NCBI RefSeq assembly: GCF_004122145.1
Contig: NZ_SBKQ01000004.1
Location: 1 to 64,000, forward strand
Direction of reading: 5' to 3'
From: Flavobacterium piscinae
Lineage (GTDB): Bacteria > Bacteroidota > Bacteroidia > Flavobacteriales > Flavobacteriaceae
Length of the DNA: 64,000 nt
In this document: piece after piece, positions 8,079 to 15,912 of the stretch
Layout: the number at the start of each line of letters is the position of its first letter
Numbering within the stretch: the first letter of the stretch is position 1
Made by a program: the position numbers and the translations under genes
Notes under the pieces: generated by a model
What the model was told of the DNA's origin: nothing
Seen by the model: only the letters and a program-made list of their open reading frames with translations
The model's database searches: none

Positions 8079-9086
8079 ATGGAAGAAAGAAACAAAACCC
8101 TTGGTGAATTCATCATCGAGAAGCAAGAAGAATTTCAATATTCAACCGGAGAATTATCACGCATTATCAACTCTATCCGATTAGCCGCTAAAGTAGTGAA
8201 CTACAAAGTAAACAAAGCCGGGTTGGTGGATATTGTGGGAGCGGCCGGTGAACAAAACATTCAAGGAGAAGATCAACAAAAATTGGATGTGTATGCCAAT
8301 GAGGTGTTTATTCAAACCCTTATCAACCGTGAAATTGTATGCGGCATTGGCTCGGAAGAAAACGACGATTTTATAACTGTTGCCGGAAGCGATAATTCAC
8401 ACAACAATAAATATGTGGTGTTGATGGATCCGTTGGATGGGTCTTCCAATATTGATGTCAATGTTTCTGTTGGAACCATTTTTTCGGTTTTCAGACGTAA
8501 AACTCCGGTAGGAACTCCGGTTACTTTAGAAGATTTTCTTCAACCCGGTGTGAATCAAGTGGCGGCGGGTTATGTTATTTATGGGACTTCGACAATGTTG
8601 GTCTACACCACCGGTCACGGCGTAAATGGATTTACTTTAAACCCTGCTATTGGAACGTTCTATTTATCTCATCCCAATATGACGTATGCTGAAACCGGAA
8701 CGATTTATTCGATCAACGAAGGAAATTATGTTCACTTTCCACAAGGTGTAAAAGATTATATTAAATATTGTCAGTTAGAGGAAGAAGATCGTCCGTATAC
8801 TTCCCGCTATATCGGTAGTTTAGTTTCCGATTTTCATCGCAACATGATTAAGGGAGGTATTTATATTTATCCAACCAGTTCAAAAGCACCAAACGGAAAA
8901 CTTCGTTTGCTGTATGAATGTAATCCGATGGCCTTTTTAGCGGAACAATCGGGAGGAAAAGCGTCAGATGGTTACCAACGCATTATGGAAATTCAGCCAA
9001 CCGAATTACATCAACGGGTTCCTTTCTTTTGTGGTAGCCGAAAAATGGTGGAAAAAGCAGAAGAGTTTATGGCGAAATATAAATAG
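8079..9086 (+). CDS. fbp: Fructose-1,6-bisphosphatase, class I
   Basis: This hydrolyses fructose-1,6-bisphosphate in gluconeogenesis. The 335-residue sequence shows GSEENDDF and the metal-binding block [19 protein letters not shown] (Asp/Asp/Glu site), then [16 protein letters not shown] (fructose and phosphate binding) and the [14 protein letters not shown] end typical of class I enzymes. Length matches the family. Monocistronic, divergent from the GNAT gene across 149 bp, with a strong terminator after the stop. A near-consensus -7 (GATATTTG) lies about 40 bp upstream. Confidence 0.96.
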   Translation: MEERNKTLGEFIIEKQEEFQYSTGELSRIINSIRLAAKVVNYKVNKAGLVDIVGAAGEQNIQGEDQQKLDVYANEVFIQTLINREIVCGIGSEENDDFITVAGSDNSHNNKYVVLMDPLDGSSNIDVNVSVGTIFSVFRRKTPVGTPVTLEDFLQPGVNQVAAGYVIYGTSTMLVYTTGHGVNGFTLNPAIGTFYLSHPNMTYAETGTIYSINEGNYVHFPQGVKDYIKYCQLEEEDRPYTSRYIGSLVSDFHRNMIKGGIYIYPTSSKAPNGKLRLLYECNPMAFLAEQSGGKASDGYQRIMEIQPTELHQRVPFFCGSRKMVEKAEEFMAKYK

Positions 9087-9108
9087 TTTAAAAGGTAGTA
9101 TTAAACGC

Positions 9109-9139
9109 AAAAAAGCCCCGATTTCTCGGGGCTTTTTTT
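9109..9139. terminator. Bidirectional terminator between fbp and the TerB-like gene
   Basis: AGCCCCGA (9114-9121) pairs with TCGGGGCT (9126-9133) around a TTTC loop, flanked by A and T runs. The T-run overlaps the stop codon of the convergent gene. Confidence 0.9.
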
Positions 9140-9569
9140 ATTTATTCATATTTTGCATTTCAAAAAGGAAAGTGTCTAAATCAACATTTAAAATTAAAAG
9201 GGAGAGTGCTTTATCTACAATATAATTCACGTTTCCTGGTGTAAATCCTAAAGCCAAAGCAAATTTAGTTAGAATTTCTTTTTGTTTTGGTCCTAAAACA
9301 TGGTCCGCATAAACCATACGTGCCAAATCATATAATCGCTCTAAACGGTGAATGTACAAATACGGTGGATTAATCGGGTATTTCATAGGATTTTCCATGA
9401 TTTCCTCATATTCATCTGCTGAAATTTCTAAATTTTTTGCTAATCTATCGATAAATTCTTTTTCTTCAGGAGTGATGTCTCCATCACTCAAAGCTACACG
9501 CACAATGGCTGAAAAGTGACCTTTATTTCTGTTTTTAAATCCGCTATCAAATAAATCTGAAATTGACAT
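9138..9569 (-). CDS. TerB-like (tellurite-resistance B fold) protein
   Basis: A 143-residue all-alpha acidic protein. The segment FSAIVRVALSDGDITPEEKEFIDRLAKNLEIS is the typical TerB/DjlA N-terminal helical metal-binding pattern (D-G-x-I-x-x-E-E). Despite the family name, such proteins are widespread and rarely tied to tellurite; here it stands alone. Its stop overlaps the shared terminator with fbp. The role is unknown. Confidence 0.75.
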   Translation of the reverse strand: MSISDLFDSGFKNRNKGHFSAIVRVALSDGDITPEEKEFIDRLAKNLEISADEYEEIMENPMKYPINPPYLYIHRLERLYDLARMVYADHVLGPKQKEILTKFALALGFTPGNVNYIVDKALSLLILNVDLDTFLFEMQNMNK

Positions 9570-9707
9570 AAGTTTGTTTTAAATAGTTGTGCAAATATAA
9601 TTCTATTTCCAATTTTTTTTAAGAAATACGCAAAAATTCTTTTTAAAAATTACTATTCTTTAACATCATTTTAGTGATTTCAGGTTCAACTGTTTCAAAA
9701 TAAATCG

Positions 9708-9715
9708 TAAGTTTG
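9708..9715 (+). promoter_or_regulatory. -7 box TAAGTTTG for the hupE-dCMP deaminase-S41 cluster
   Basis: A perfect TAnnTTTG match lies 30 bp before the start at 9745. No TTG sits at the usual distance, so the upstream element is unclear. Confidence 0.5.
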
Positions 9716-9744
9716 AACACCCTAAGTTTAAAATCTATTAATCT

Positions 9745-10338
9745 ATGTCAGAATTTTGGTTGTATTTTAACATTGGCCTCCAACACGTACTTGATATTGA
9801 CGGCTATGATCATGTGCTTTTTCTCATTGCTTTAACGGTTCCTTATGCTTTTAAAGATTGGAAAAGGGTATTGATTTTGGTCTCGCTTTTTACATTAGGT
9901 CATACATTGGCATTACTACTTTCTGTTTTTGAAGTTGTTATGATTAAAGCAAGTTTGGTTGAATTTCTAATTCCCATTACCATCTTAATTACAGCACTTT
10001 TCCATCTTTTTACAGCCGGAAAATCAGGCAAAAAAGAAAGCATTACGTTTGTTGCATTTGTCACTTTATTTTTTGGAATTATTCACGGACTTGGATTTTC
10101 TAACTATTTTAAATCTATATTACCGGGAGAAAACGTGGATAAATTAGTTCCGCTTTTGGAATTTGCACTTGGCATAGAAGCGGCTCAAATCATAGTAGTA
10201 CTAATTGTTTTACTTTTGTCCTACATTGTTCAAACCTTTTTCCGATTTTCAAAAAGAGATTGGACATTAGTGATGTCGGCTTTTGTTGTAGGAGTAGTAC
10301 TTCCAATGATTATTGAAAGCGATATTTGGAAAGGTTAA
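9745..10338 (+). CDS. HupE/UreJ-family membrane protein
   Basis: The 197-residue integral membrane protein has about six hydrophobic segments. It carries the family hallmarks HVLDIDGYDHVLF at residues 14-26, FTLGHTLALLLS and FFGIIHGLGFS, with conserved His and Asp that could bind nickel or another divalent metal. HupE/UreJ proteins are linked to Ni uptake for hydrogenase or urease elsewhere, but no such enzymes are visible here, so the substrate is open. It starts a three-gene same-strand group (gap of 22 bp to the deaminase). Confidence 0.85.
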   Translation: MSEFWLYFNIGLQHVLDIDGYDHVLFLIALTVPYAFKDWKRVLILVSLFTLGHTLALLLSVFEVVMIKASLVEFLIPITILITALFHLFTAGKSGKKESITFVAFVTLFFGIIHGLGFSNYFKSILPGENVDKLVPLLEFALGIEAAQIIVVLIVLLLSYIVQTFFRFSKRDWTLVMSAFVVGVVLPMIIESDIWKG

Positions 10339-10360
10339 TAGCTTCAAAGGATGTTAAAAA

Positions 10361-10789
10361 ATGAATAAAAAGAAATTAAATAAATACGACAAAGCGTACC
10401 TTCGTATTGCGAAAGAGTGGAGTCGTTTGTCTTATTGCAAGCGAAAACAAGTAGGTGCCATCATCGTAAAAGACCGAATGATTATTTCGGATGGTTATAA
10501 TGGAACACCTTCCGGTTTTGAAAATTGTTGTGAAGACGAAAATAACCTCACCAAATGGTATGTTCTGCATGCAGAAGCGAACGCTATTTTGAAAGTAGCC
10601 GGATCTACCCAATCGTGTGAAGGTGCAACGCTTTACATAACTTTATCTCCTTGCAGAGAATGCAGTAAATTGATTCATCAATCCGGGATAAAAAGGGTGG
10701 TTTATCAGGAAGGATATAAAGATAACAGTGGACTTCAATTTTTAGAAAAAGCAGGCGTTGAAGTAGAACTAATTGAAGAATTAGAATAA
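10361..10789 (+). CDS. Deoxycytidylate deaminase (dCMP/CMP deaminase family)
   Basis: A zinc hydrolase that deaminates dCMP to dUMP for thymidylate synthesis. The active-site signature is complete: HAEANAI (His ligand and catalytic Glu) followed by PCREC (two Cys ligands). GAIIVKDRMIISDGYNGTPSGFENC is the family N-terminal block. At 142 residues it is normal for the short bacterial ComEB-type enzyme. It lies 26 bp upstream of the S41 protease gene. Confidence 0.92.
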   Translation: MNKKKLNKYDKAYLRIAKEWSRLSYCKRKQVGAIIVKDRMIISDGYNGTPSGFENCCEDENNLTKWYVLHAEANAILKVAGSTQSCEGATLYITLSPCRECSKLIHQSGIKRVVYQEGYKDNSGLQFLEKAGVEVELIEELE

Positions 10790-10815
10790 TTTTTTCTAAC
10801 CAAGAAAAAAAGAAA

Positions 10816-12387
10816 GTGAAAATCAAAAAAATATATTGGCCAATTGTGCTCTTTTCTGCTATTGCTTTGGGAGTAATTGTTGGTGGAAAATTAAACACCT
10901 TTTCTCCTCAGAATTCCTATTCGTCCAATAGTAACAAAAGTAAACTTAACCGTTTAATCGATTTTATAGAAAGAGATTATGTTGATCAAGTGGATACCGA
11001 CAGTATTGTTGATTTAACCGTAAACGGAATTTTAGAAAAATTAGATCCGCATTCCGTTTACATTTCAAAAAATGAATTTGACGAAGTTTCAGAATCCATG
11101 CGTGGTGATTTTGTGGGCATTGGCGTGAATTTTTATATGTACAAAGATTCCGTTGCTGTAATAAAACCACTACAAAATGGCCCTTCTGAAAAAGCCGGAA
11201 TAAAGTCAGGAGATAGAATTTTGTATGCCGATAAATATAAATTATTCGGAAGAAAATTACCCAATGACTCTCTTTTTCCTAAACTAAGAGGGGAAGTAGG
11301 TTCTGAAGTTACCCTAACACTTTTTCGAAAAAGCGAAAACAAACAACTTAAAGTTAAATTAAAACGCGATGTTATTCCGATTAAAAGTGTGGATGTCGCT
11401 TTGATGCTCGATCCCACAATAGGATACATAAAAATTAATCGATTTGCCGAATCAACTTATAAAGAATACAAAGAAGGACTTTTGAAACTCAAAGCAAAAG
11501 GAGCCAAAACCATCGTGATTGATGTGCGTGATAATGGCGGTGGTTATTTAGACCAAGCCGTGAAAATAGCCGATGATTTTTTAGTGAAAGATGCTCCCAT
11601 TGTTTCCACTAAAAATAAAAAAGGACGAATTGATAAAACCAAAGCAACGAGCGGAGGTCTTTTTGAAAACGGAAAAATAATTATTCTAATTAATGAAAAT
11701 TCCGCTTCCGCCTCTGAAATTTTAGCGGGAGCCATTCAAGATAATGACCGAGGCCAAATTATTGGTCGTCGTTCCTTCGGAAAAGGGTTGGTGCAACGCG
11801 AAATGCCCTTGGGCGATGGGTCTGCTGTTCGATTAACCGTAGCCAGGTATTACACCCCATCCGGACGCTCAATCCAAAAACCGTATGTAGAAGGGAATGA
11901 AGAATATTTTAACGAATTTGAAAAACGGTTTTATAATGGTGAATTATACGAAAAAGACAGCATCAAAGTAGCCGATAGTCTAAAATTTAAAACCTTAAAA
12001 GGTAGAACTGTTTATGGTGGCGGCGGAATTATTCCCGATATTTTTGTGCCTTTAAACGGGAAACACGGAGACGAAGCCACCGAAATGTTGATGCAATCCG
12101 GAATCGTAAGCTATTTTGTGTTTGAACAATTGGACCAAAACCGAAAAGAATTTGAAGGATTGAATTTTGATTCTTTTAAAAAGAAGTTCGAAGCAACTAA
12201 TGTGTATGTTGATAAATTTGAAAATTACCTCAAATCAAACGGAGTTTCATTAAATTTAAACAGCCACGAACCAATGGTCAAAAACTATTTGATGGCAGAA
12301 TTTGCCCGTCAATTGTTTGAGGAAGAAAAATATTTTGAAATTAAGTTGAAGAATGATTTGATGATTCAGGAGGTGTTGAAACGTTAA
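10816..12387 (+). CDS. S41 carboxyl-terminal processing peptidase (CtpA-like)
   Basis: The 523-residue periplasmic serine protease starts at a GTG. An N-terminal membrane anchor or signal (IYWPIVLFSAIALGVIVGG) is followed by a helical region, a PDZ domain around residues 85-165 (GVNFYMY ... GIKSGDRILYADK) and the S41 core. The catalytic serine lies in NENSASASEI near residue 298 and the general-base lysine in RRSFGKG near 322. The C-terminal extension of about 120 residues is typical of Bacteroidota members. It probably processes or degrades envelope proteins. Last gene of its cluster. Confidence 0.92.
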   Translation: MKIKKIYWPIVLFSAIALGVIVGGKLNTFSPQNSYSSNSNKSKLNRLIDFIERDYVDQVDTDSIVDLTVNGILEKLDPHSVYISKNEFDEVSESMRGDFVGIGVNFYMYKDSVAVIKPLQNGPSEKAGIKSGDRILYADKYKLFGRKLPNDSLFPKLRGEVGSEVTLTLFRKSENKQLKVKLKRDVIPIKSVDVALMLDPTIGYIKINRFAESTYKEYKEGLLKLKAKGAKTIVIDVRDNGGGYLDQAVKIADDFLVKDAPIVSTKNKKGRIDKTKATSGGLFENGKIIILINENSASASEILAGAIQDNDRGQIIGRRSFGKGLVQREMPLGDGSAVRLTVARYYTPSGRSIQKPYVEGNEEYFNEFEKRFYNGELYEKDSIKVADSLKFKTLKGRTVYGGGGIIPDIFVPLNGKHGDEATEMLMQSGIVSYFVFEQLDQNRKEFEGLNFDSFKKKFEATNVYVDKFENYLKSNGVSLNLNSHEPMVKNYLMAEFARQLFEEEKYFEIKLKNDLMIQEVLKR

Positions 12388-12429
12388 TTCTTTGTTTCAA
12401 TTTTCAAGTTTTGGTTTTATATCTGAAAA

Positions 12430-13038
12430 CTACTTCTTTACACTATCATGTACCTGAACATGTACACCGCCATTCCACAACGTTAAAATATCGGTAGCCA
12501 CTGCAGCACCACTTCCGGCAGCAATAGACAGCTGACTTCGCCATCCGGCTAACACACCACAAACATAAATGCCTTCTTTCACCAAATGATCGTGGTTTTT
12601 CAATTGAATACGGTTTTTCTCCGGATTTGCTTTTTGGTGCGGCATGACGAACTCTTCCAAACCTTCAATCGTAAAAGGGTTTCCTGCTCCAATGCCAATG
12701 ACAACTAATTTTGTATGATATATATTTTTGTTGGTGGTAACTGAAAAATTCCCGTTCTCACCCTCAATTTTCAGTACTTTTTCATTTGGAATTTGTTGAA
12801 TATGCGGATAAACCGACGACAAATGAACAAGACTTTCGACCAATAGTTCGCTACCGAGTTTTCCCGCTTCAATACCGTAGGCATTATTAAACAAAGCATC
12901 TTGCAGAGAGGATGCTTTTTGATGCGAAATTATTGCGATTTTTTTATCGGAAGCAAATGGTTTTGAATGAGCTGAACCAAGTAAAAGAGCACAAGAAACT
13001 CCTGAAACGCCACCGCCAATGATGAGTACATCCAGCAT
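12430..13038 (-). CDS. Short FAD-dependent oxidoreductase (thioredoxin-reductase-like)
   Basis: A 202-residue flavoprotein with the dinucleotide-binding motif IIGGGVSGVSCALLLG at the N terminus and a C-terminal GIYVCGVLAGWRSQLSIAAGSGAAVA block that contacts FAD in the thioredoxin reductase family. It lacks the redox CxxC and the inserted NADPH domain, so it is about two thirds of a thioredoxin reductase. No leftover coding flanks it, which argues for a genuinely short family rather than a truncation. It follows a small membrane-protein gene with a 1-bp gap, so the two are probably co-transcribed. Confidence 0.8.
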   Translation of the reverse strand: MLDVLIIGGGVSGVSCALLLGSAHSKPFASDKKIAIISHQKASSLQDALFNNAYGIEAGKLGSELLVESLVHLSSVYPHIQQIPNEKVLKIEGENGNFSVTTNKNIYHTKLVVIGIGAGNPFTIEGLEEFVMPHQKANPEKNRIQLKNHDHLVKEGIYVCGVLAGWRSQLSIAAGSGAAVATDILTLWNGGVHVQVHDSVKK

Positions 13039-13039
13039 A

Positions 13040-13240
13040 TTATTGGTCTTTTAGTTTGTCTTCAATGGTTTTTGACATTCTAAAAATAAGAAGGATAATA
13101 ATCGCACAAAACGCAGCCACAATTCCGATTAGAGCAATCATACTTTCCTGTTCAAATAGATTAGCAAAATCCAATTGAGTCACGTTAAAGATGATTAATC
13201 CAAAAGCCAGAGCAATAATAATGTAAGTGAAAATCTTCAT
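13040..13240 (-). CDS. Small two-span membrane protein, 66 residues
   Basis: Two hydrophobic segments (residues about 4-20 and 34-53) are joined by a short loop (TQLDFANLFEQES), and a charged tail KTIEDKLKDQ follows. One base separates its stop from the oxidoreductase start, indicating an operon. No named family is recognised. Confidence 0.7.
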   Translation of the reverse strand: MKIFTYIIIALAFGLIIFNVTQLDFANLFEQESMIALIGIVAAFCAIIILLIFRMSKTIEDKLKDQ

Positions 13241-13279
13241 TTCTATAAAAATAATGATACAAAGGTAAATCTTAAATGC

Positions 13280-13864
13280 CTAAGCAAAAAGACCTTTAAC
13301 ATTCGCTGCAAATAATTTAACAGCAATGGCAAGTAGCACAACGCCAAACACTTTTCTAATCACACTCAAACCATTTTTGGTGAGAAAACGTTCAATTTTA
13401 GCCGATGATTTTAACACACCATACACCAATATAATGTTAAGAATAATGGCTATGATAATATTGATGGTTTGAAATTCCGCTCGGATAGAAAGTATTGTTG
13501 TCATCGTTCCGGCTCCGGCAATCAGTGGAAAAGCGATTGGTACAATCGACGTTGAACCGGTATCTTCGTCTCGATACAATTTGATGCCTAAAATCATTTC
13601 TAAGGCCAAAAAGAAAAGTACAAACGAACCTGCCACGGCAAAGGAATTAATGTCAATACCAATTAATTTTAGAATAGTTTCACCCACAAACAAAAAGGCA
13701 ATCATCATGATAGCAGCCACTAAGGAAGCTTTTTCAGACTGAATATGCCCCACTTTTTGTCTCAAATCAATGATAATAGGAATACTTCCTACGATATCAA
13801 TTACTGCGAAAAGCACCATGGTTGCTGTGAAAATTTCTCTTAAATCTAATTCCATGTTTTCCAA
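13280..13864 (-). CDS. MarC-family integral membrane protein
   Basis: A 194-residue protein with six predicted transmembrane segments. Family features include VIDIVGSIPIIIDLR near the start (the MarC N-x-P or D-x-x-G block), VAGSFVLFFLALEMILG and PIAFPLIAGAGTMTTILSI. MarC proteins were once linked to multiple antibiotic resistance, but no transport substrate is established. It is 39 bp upstream of the small membrane gene on the same strand, so it may lead that short operon. Confidence 0.88.
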   Translation of the reverse strand: MENMELDLREIFTATMVLFAVIDIVGSIPIIIDLRQKVGHIQSEKASLVAAIMMIAFLFVGETILKLIGIDINSFAVAGSFVLFFLALEMILGIKLYRDEDTGSTSIVPIAFPLIAGAGTMTTILSIRAEFQTINIIIAIILNIILVYGVLKSSAKIERFLTKNGLSVIRKVFGVVLLAIAVKLFAANVKGLFA

Positions 13865-13941
13865 TTTAGGGGCAAAATTAAAGTTTTTAAACCTTCTTTT
13901 CCATAAAATACCGTTAATTATATGAATTAGTTTAAAGGAAA

Positions 13942-13981
13942 CCTTTGTACCTTTGCATCTTTAAACTTTGCATCCTTTAAA
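13942..13981 (+). repeat. CTTT-rich repeat of about 8-bp period, including a -7 box
   Basis: CTTT cores recur at 13943, 13951, 13959, 13966 and 13975 (steps 8, 8, 7, 9) right up to the start codon of the DUF3109 gene. TACCTTTG at 13948-13955 is a perfect TAnnTTTG promoter element embedded in it, which would place the transcription start inside the repeat. Confidence 0.6.
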
Positions 13982-14554
13982 ATGTTTCAATTAGGTAAAA
14001 CCATCGTTTCGGAAGAAATTCTCGAAAAGGAATTCGTTTGTAATTTAACCGCCTGTCATGGAGCGTGTTGTGTGGATGGTGATGCCGGTGCACCGTTAAG
14101 CGAAGAAGAAATAAAAATTTTAGATGAAATTTATCCAAAAGTTAAACCCTTTCTTCGAAAAGAAGGAATTGAAGCCATCGAAAATCAAGGGACTTGGATC
14201 AAAGGTGAAGATGGTGAATTGGAAACTCCTTTAATTGAAGGAAAAGATTGTGCCTACGTTATTTTTGATGGAAAAACCGCTTTGTGTGGCATTGAACAAG
14301 CCTATAATCAAGGAATTGTTTCGTGGAAAAAACCCGTTTCTTGTCATTTATATCCCATTAGAGTAAAAGACTTTTCTGATTTTGCTGCAGTGAATTATCA
14401 CCGTTGGGACATCTGCAGTCCGGCCTGTACCCTGGGGAAAGAATTGGAAGTACCAGTATACAAATTCGTCAAAGAAGCTCTTGTTCGAAAGTTTGGCGAA
14501 GAGTGGTACCAAGAACTCGAAAAAGTGGGTGAAGAATATCAAAAAGAGAAGTAA
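13982..14554 (+). CDS. DUF3109 family cysteine-rich protein
   Basis: The 190-residue soluble protein carries a Cys pattern typical of the DUF3109/YkgJ-like group: FVCNLTACHGACC near the N terminus, a single C in GKDCAYVIF, LCGIEQA, SCHLYPIR, and ICSPACTLG. About nine Cys suggest a bound metal or Fe-S cluster, though this is inference. The family is common in Bacteroidota and its function is unknown. It appears monocistronic, divergent from marC. Confidence 0.85.
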   Translation: MFQLGKTIVSEEILEKEFVCNLTACHGACCVDGDAGAPLSEEEIKILDEIYPKVKPFLRKEGIEAIENQGTWIKGEDGELETPLIEGKDCAYVIFDGKTALCGIEQAYNQGIVSWKKPVSCHLYPIRVKDFSDFAAVNYHRWDICSPACTLGKELEVPVYKFVKEALVRKFGEEWYQELEKVGEEYQKEK

Positions 14555-14712
14555 TTTTTTCTACAATTTTCCTTCCCAATAATTCCTTAAAATTATCAAA
14601 TTTACTTCGTGACCGCTAATAAGTAGGTTTTTAAGTAGCTGTTTTTTAGCTTGTTAAAAGATGTTTTTAAAAGTAGGAAAAAAACTAACCGTTGTTAAAA
14701 ACTATCCCCAAT

Positions 14713-14721
14713 TGTGAATAA
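14713..14721. promoter_or_regulatory. DnaA-box-like site upstream of nrdB
   Basis: TGTGAATAA is an exact match to the reverse complement of the relaxed DnaA box TTATNCACA. It lies 90 bp before nrdB within a 256-bp gap (14555-14810) that otherwise shows only AT-rich sequence and a near -7 match (AATCTTTG, about 40 bp before the start). A looser copy, CTATCCCCA, is 3 bp away. Confidence 0.3.
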
Positions 14722-14810
14722 GTTTGACTTTCATTTACCAATTTGAATTGCAATCTTTGTAACTCTCAATGACCAAATAATAATCCTCAAAATACTTAAA
14801 AAAGAAAAAG

Positions 14811-15788
14811 ATGGCAGCAGTAGAACCGATTTTGCAAGAAAATAAAGACAGATTTGTAATTTTTCCCATTAAGCATCACGACATTTGGGAGTGGTACAAA
14901 AAAATGGAAGCAAGTTTCTGGACCGCAGAAGAAATTGATTTACACCAAGATTTATCCGATTGGAATACCAAATTAAATGCAGACGAAAAATACTTCATCA
15001 AGCACATTTTAGCTTTTTTTGCCGCTTCTGACGGAATTGTAAATGAGAATTTAGCTGAAAATTTTGTGAATGAAGTGCAATATCCGGAAGCAAAATTTTT
15101 CTATGGTTTTCAAATCATGATGGAAAATATCCATAGTGAAACCTATTCGTTGTTGATTGATACCTATGTGAAAGACGAAAAAGAAAAAGACCAATTGTTT
15201 CATGCTATTGAAGTGTTTCCTGCTATTCAAAAGAAAGCCAATTGGGCTTTGAAATGGATTGGTTCCGATTCGTTTGCTGAACGTTTAATTGCTTTTGCCG
15301 CTGTGGAAGGAATCTTCTTTTCCGGTGCGTTCTGTTCTATTTTCTGGTTGAAAAAACGTGGTTTAATGCCGGGGTTGACCTTTTCTAACGAATTAATTTC
15401 ACGTGACGAAGGTGTGCATTGTGATTTTGCTGTTCACTTGCACAACCATCATTTGGTAAACAAAGTATCAAAAGCCAGAATCAAAGAAATCATTACCGAT
15501 GCATTAACAATCGAAAGAGAGTTTATTACGGAATCACTTCCGGTAAGCTTAATCGGGATGAATGCGACATTGATGACACAATACTTAGAATTTGTAGCCG
15601 ACCGATTATTAGTAGAATTAGGATGCGAAAGAGTGTATAATTCTTCCAATCCGTTTGACTTTATGGATATGATTTCATTACAAGGAAAAACCAATTTCTT
15701 TGAAAAACGTGTAGCAGAATACCAAAAAGCAGGTGTGATGAATACAGATTCCGATGCACAAAAAATTAGTTTCGACGCAGATTTTTAA
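14811..15788 (+). CDS. nrdB: Ribonucleoside-diphosphate reductase, small (radical) subunit
   Basis: The R2 subunit houses the di-iron tyrosyl-radical cofactor for making deoxyribonucleotides. EDE-type ligands are visible: NENLAENF, then ENIHSETY with Glu, His (+3) and the radical Tyr (+7) in the class Ia spacing, then EGIFFSGAF and [15 protein letters not shown]. The radical Tyr is present, so this is a class Ia R2 and not a Tyr-less variant. At 325 residues it resembles the shorter eukaryote-like R2 group. It precedes nrdA with a 124-bp gap that contains a perfect palindrome. Confidence 0.95.
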   Translation: MAAVEPILQENKDRFVIFPIKHHDIWEWYKKMEASFWTAEEIDLHQDLSDWNTKLNADEKYFIKHILAFFAASDGIVNENLAENFVNEVQYPEAKFFYGFQIMMENIHSETYSLLIDTYVKDEKEKDQLFHAIEVFPAIQKKANWALKWIGSDSFAERLIAFAAVEGIFFSGAFCSIFWLKKRGLMPGLTFSNELISRDEGVHCDFAVHLHNHHLVNKVSKARIKEIITDALTIEREFITESLPVSLIGMNATLMTQYLEFVADRLLVELGCERVYNSSNPFDFMDMISLQGKTNFFEKRVAEYQKAGVMNTDSDAQKISFDADF

Positions 15789-15793
15789 AAGAT

Positions 15794-15826
15794 AATCCTT
15801 AAAGGGTTTGAAACCCTTTAAGGATT
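15794..15826. repeat. Perfect 33-bp palindrome between nrdB and nrdA
   Basis: A 16-bp arm (15794-15809, AATCCTTAAAGGGTTT) is followed by one base and its exact reverse complement (15811-15826). No T-run follows, so simple intrinsic termination is unlikely. It could be an RNA-processing or stability element that sets subunit ratios, or a copy of a dispersed palindromic repeat. Confidence 0.8.
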
Positions 15827-15912
15827 CAAAACCGGGATTAGCTTCCCAAACTCAACTAACAAATAACCCAAAACAGGAAAGGGATTTTCTGTTTTAAAAA
15901 ACATGTAACAGT

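Noticed and set aside
12430..13038. Short oxidoreductase as a truncated thioredoxin reductase pseudogene
   Set aside because: Both N- and C-terminal FAD motifs are intact, no remnant of an NADPH domain lies nearby, and it sits in a tight operon, so a short family is more likely.
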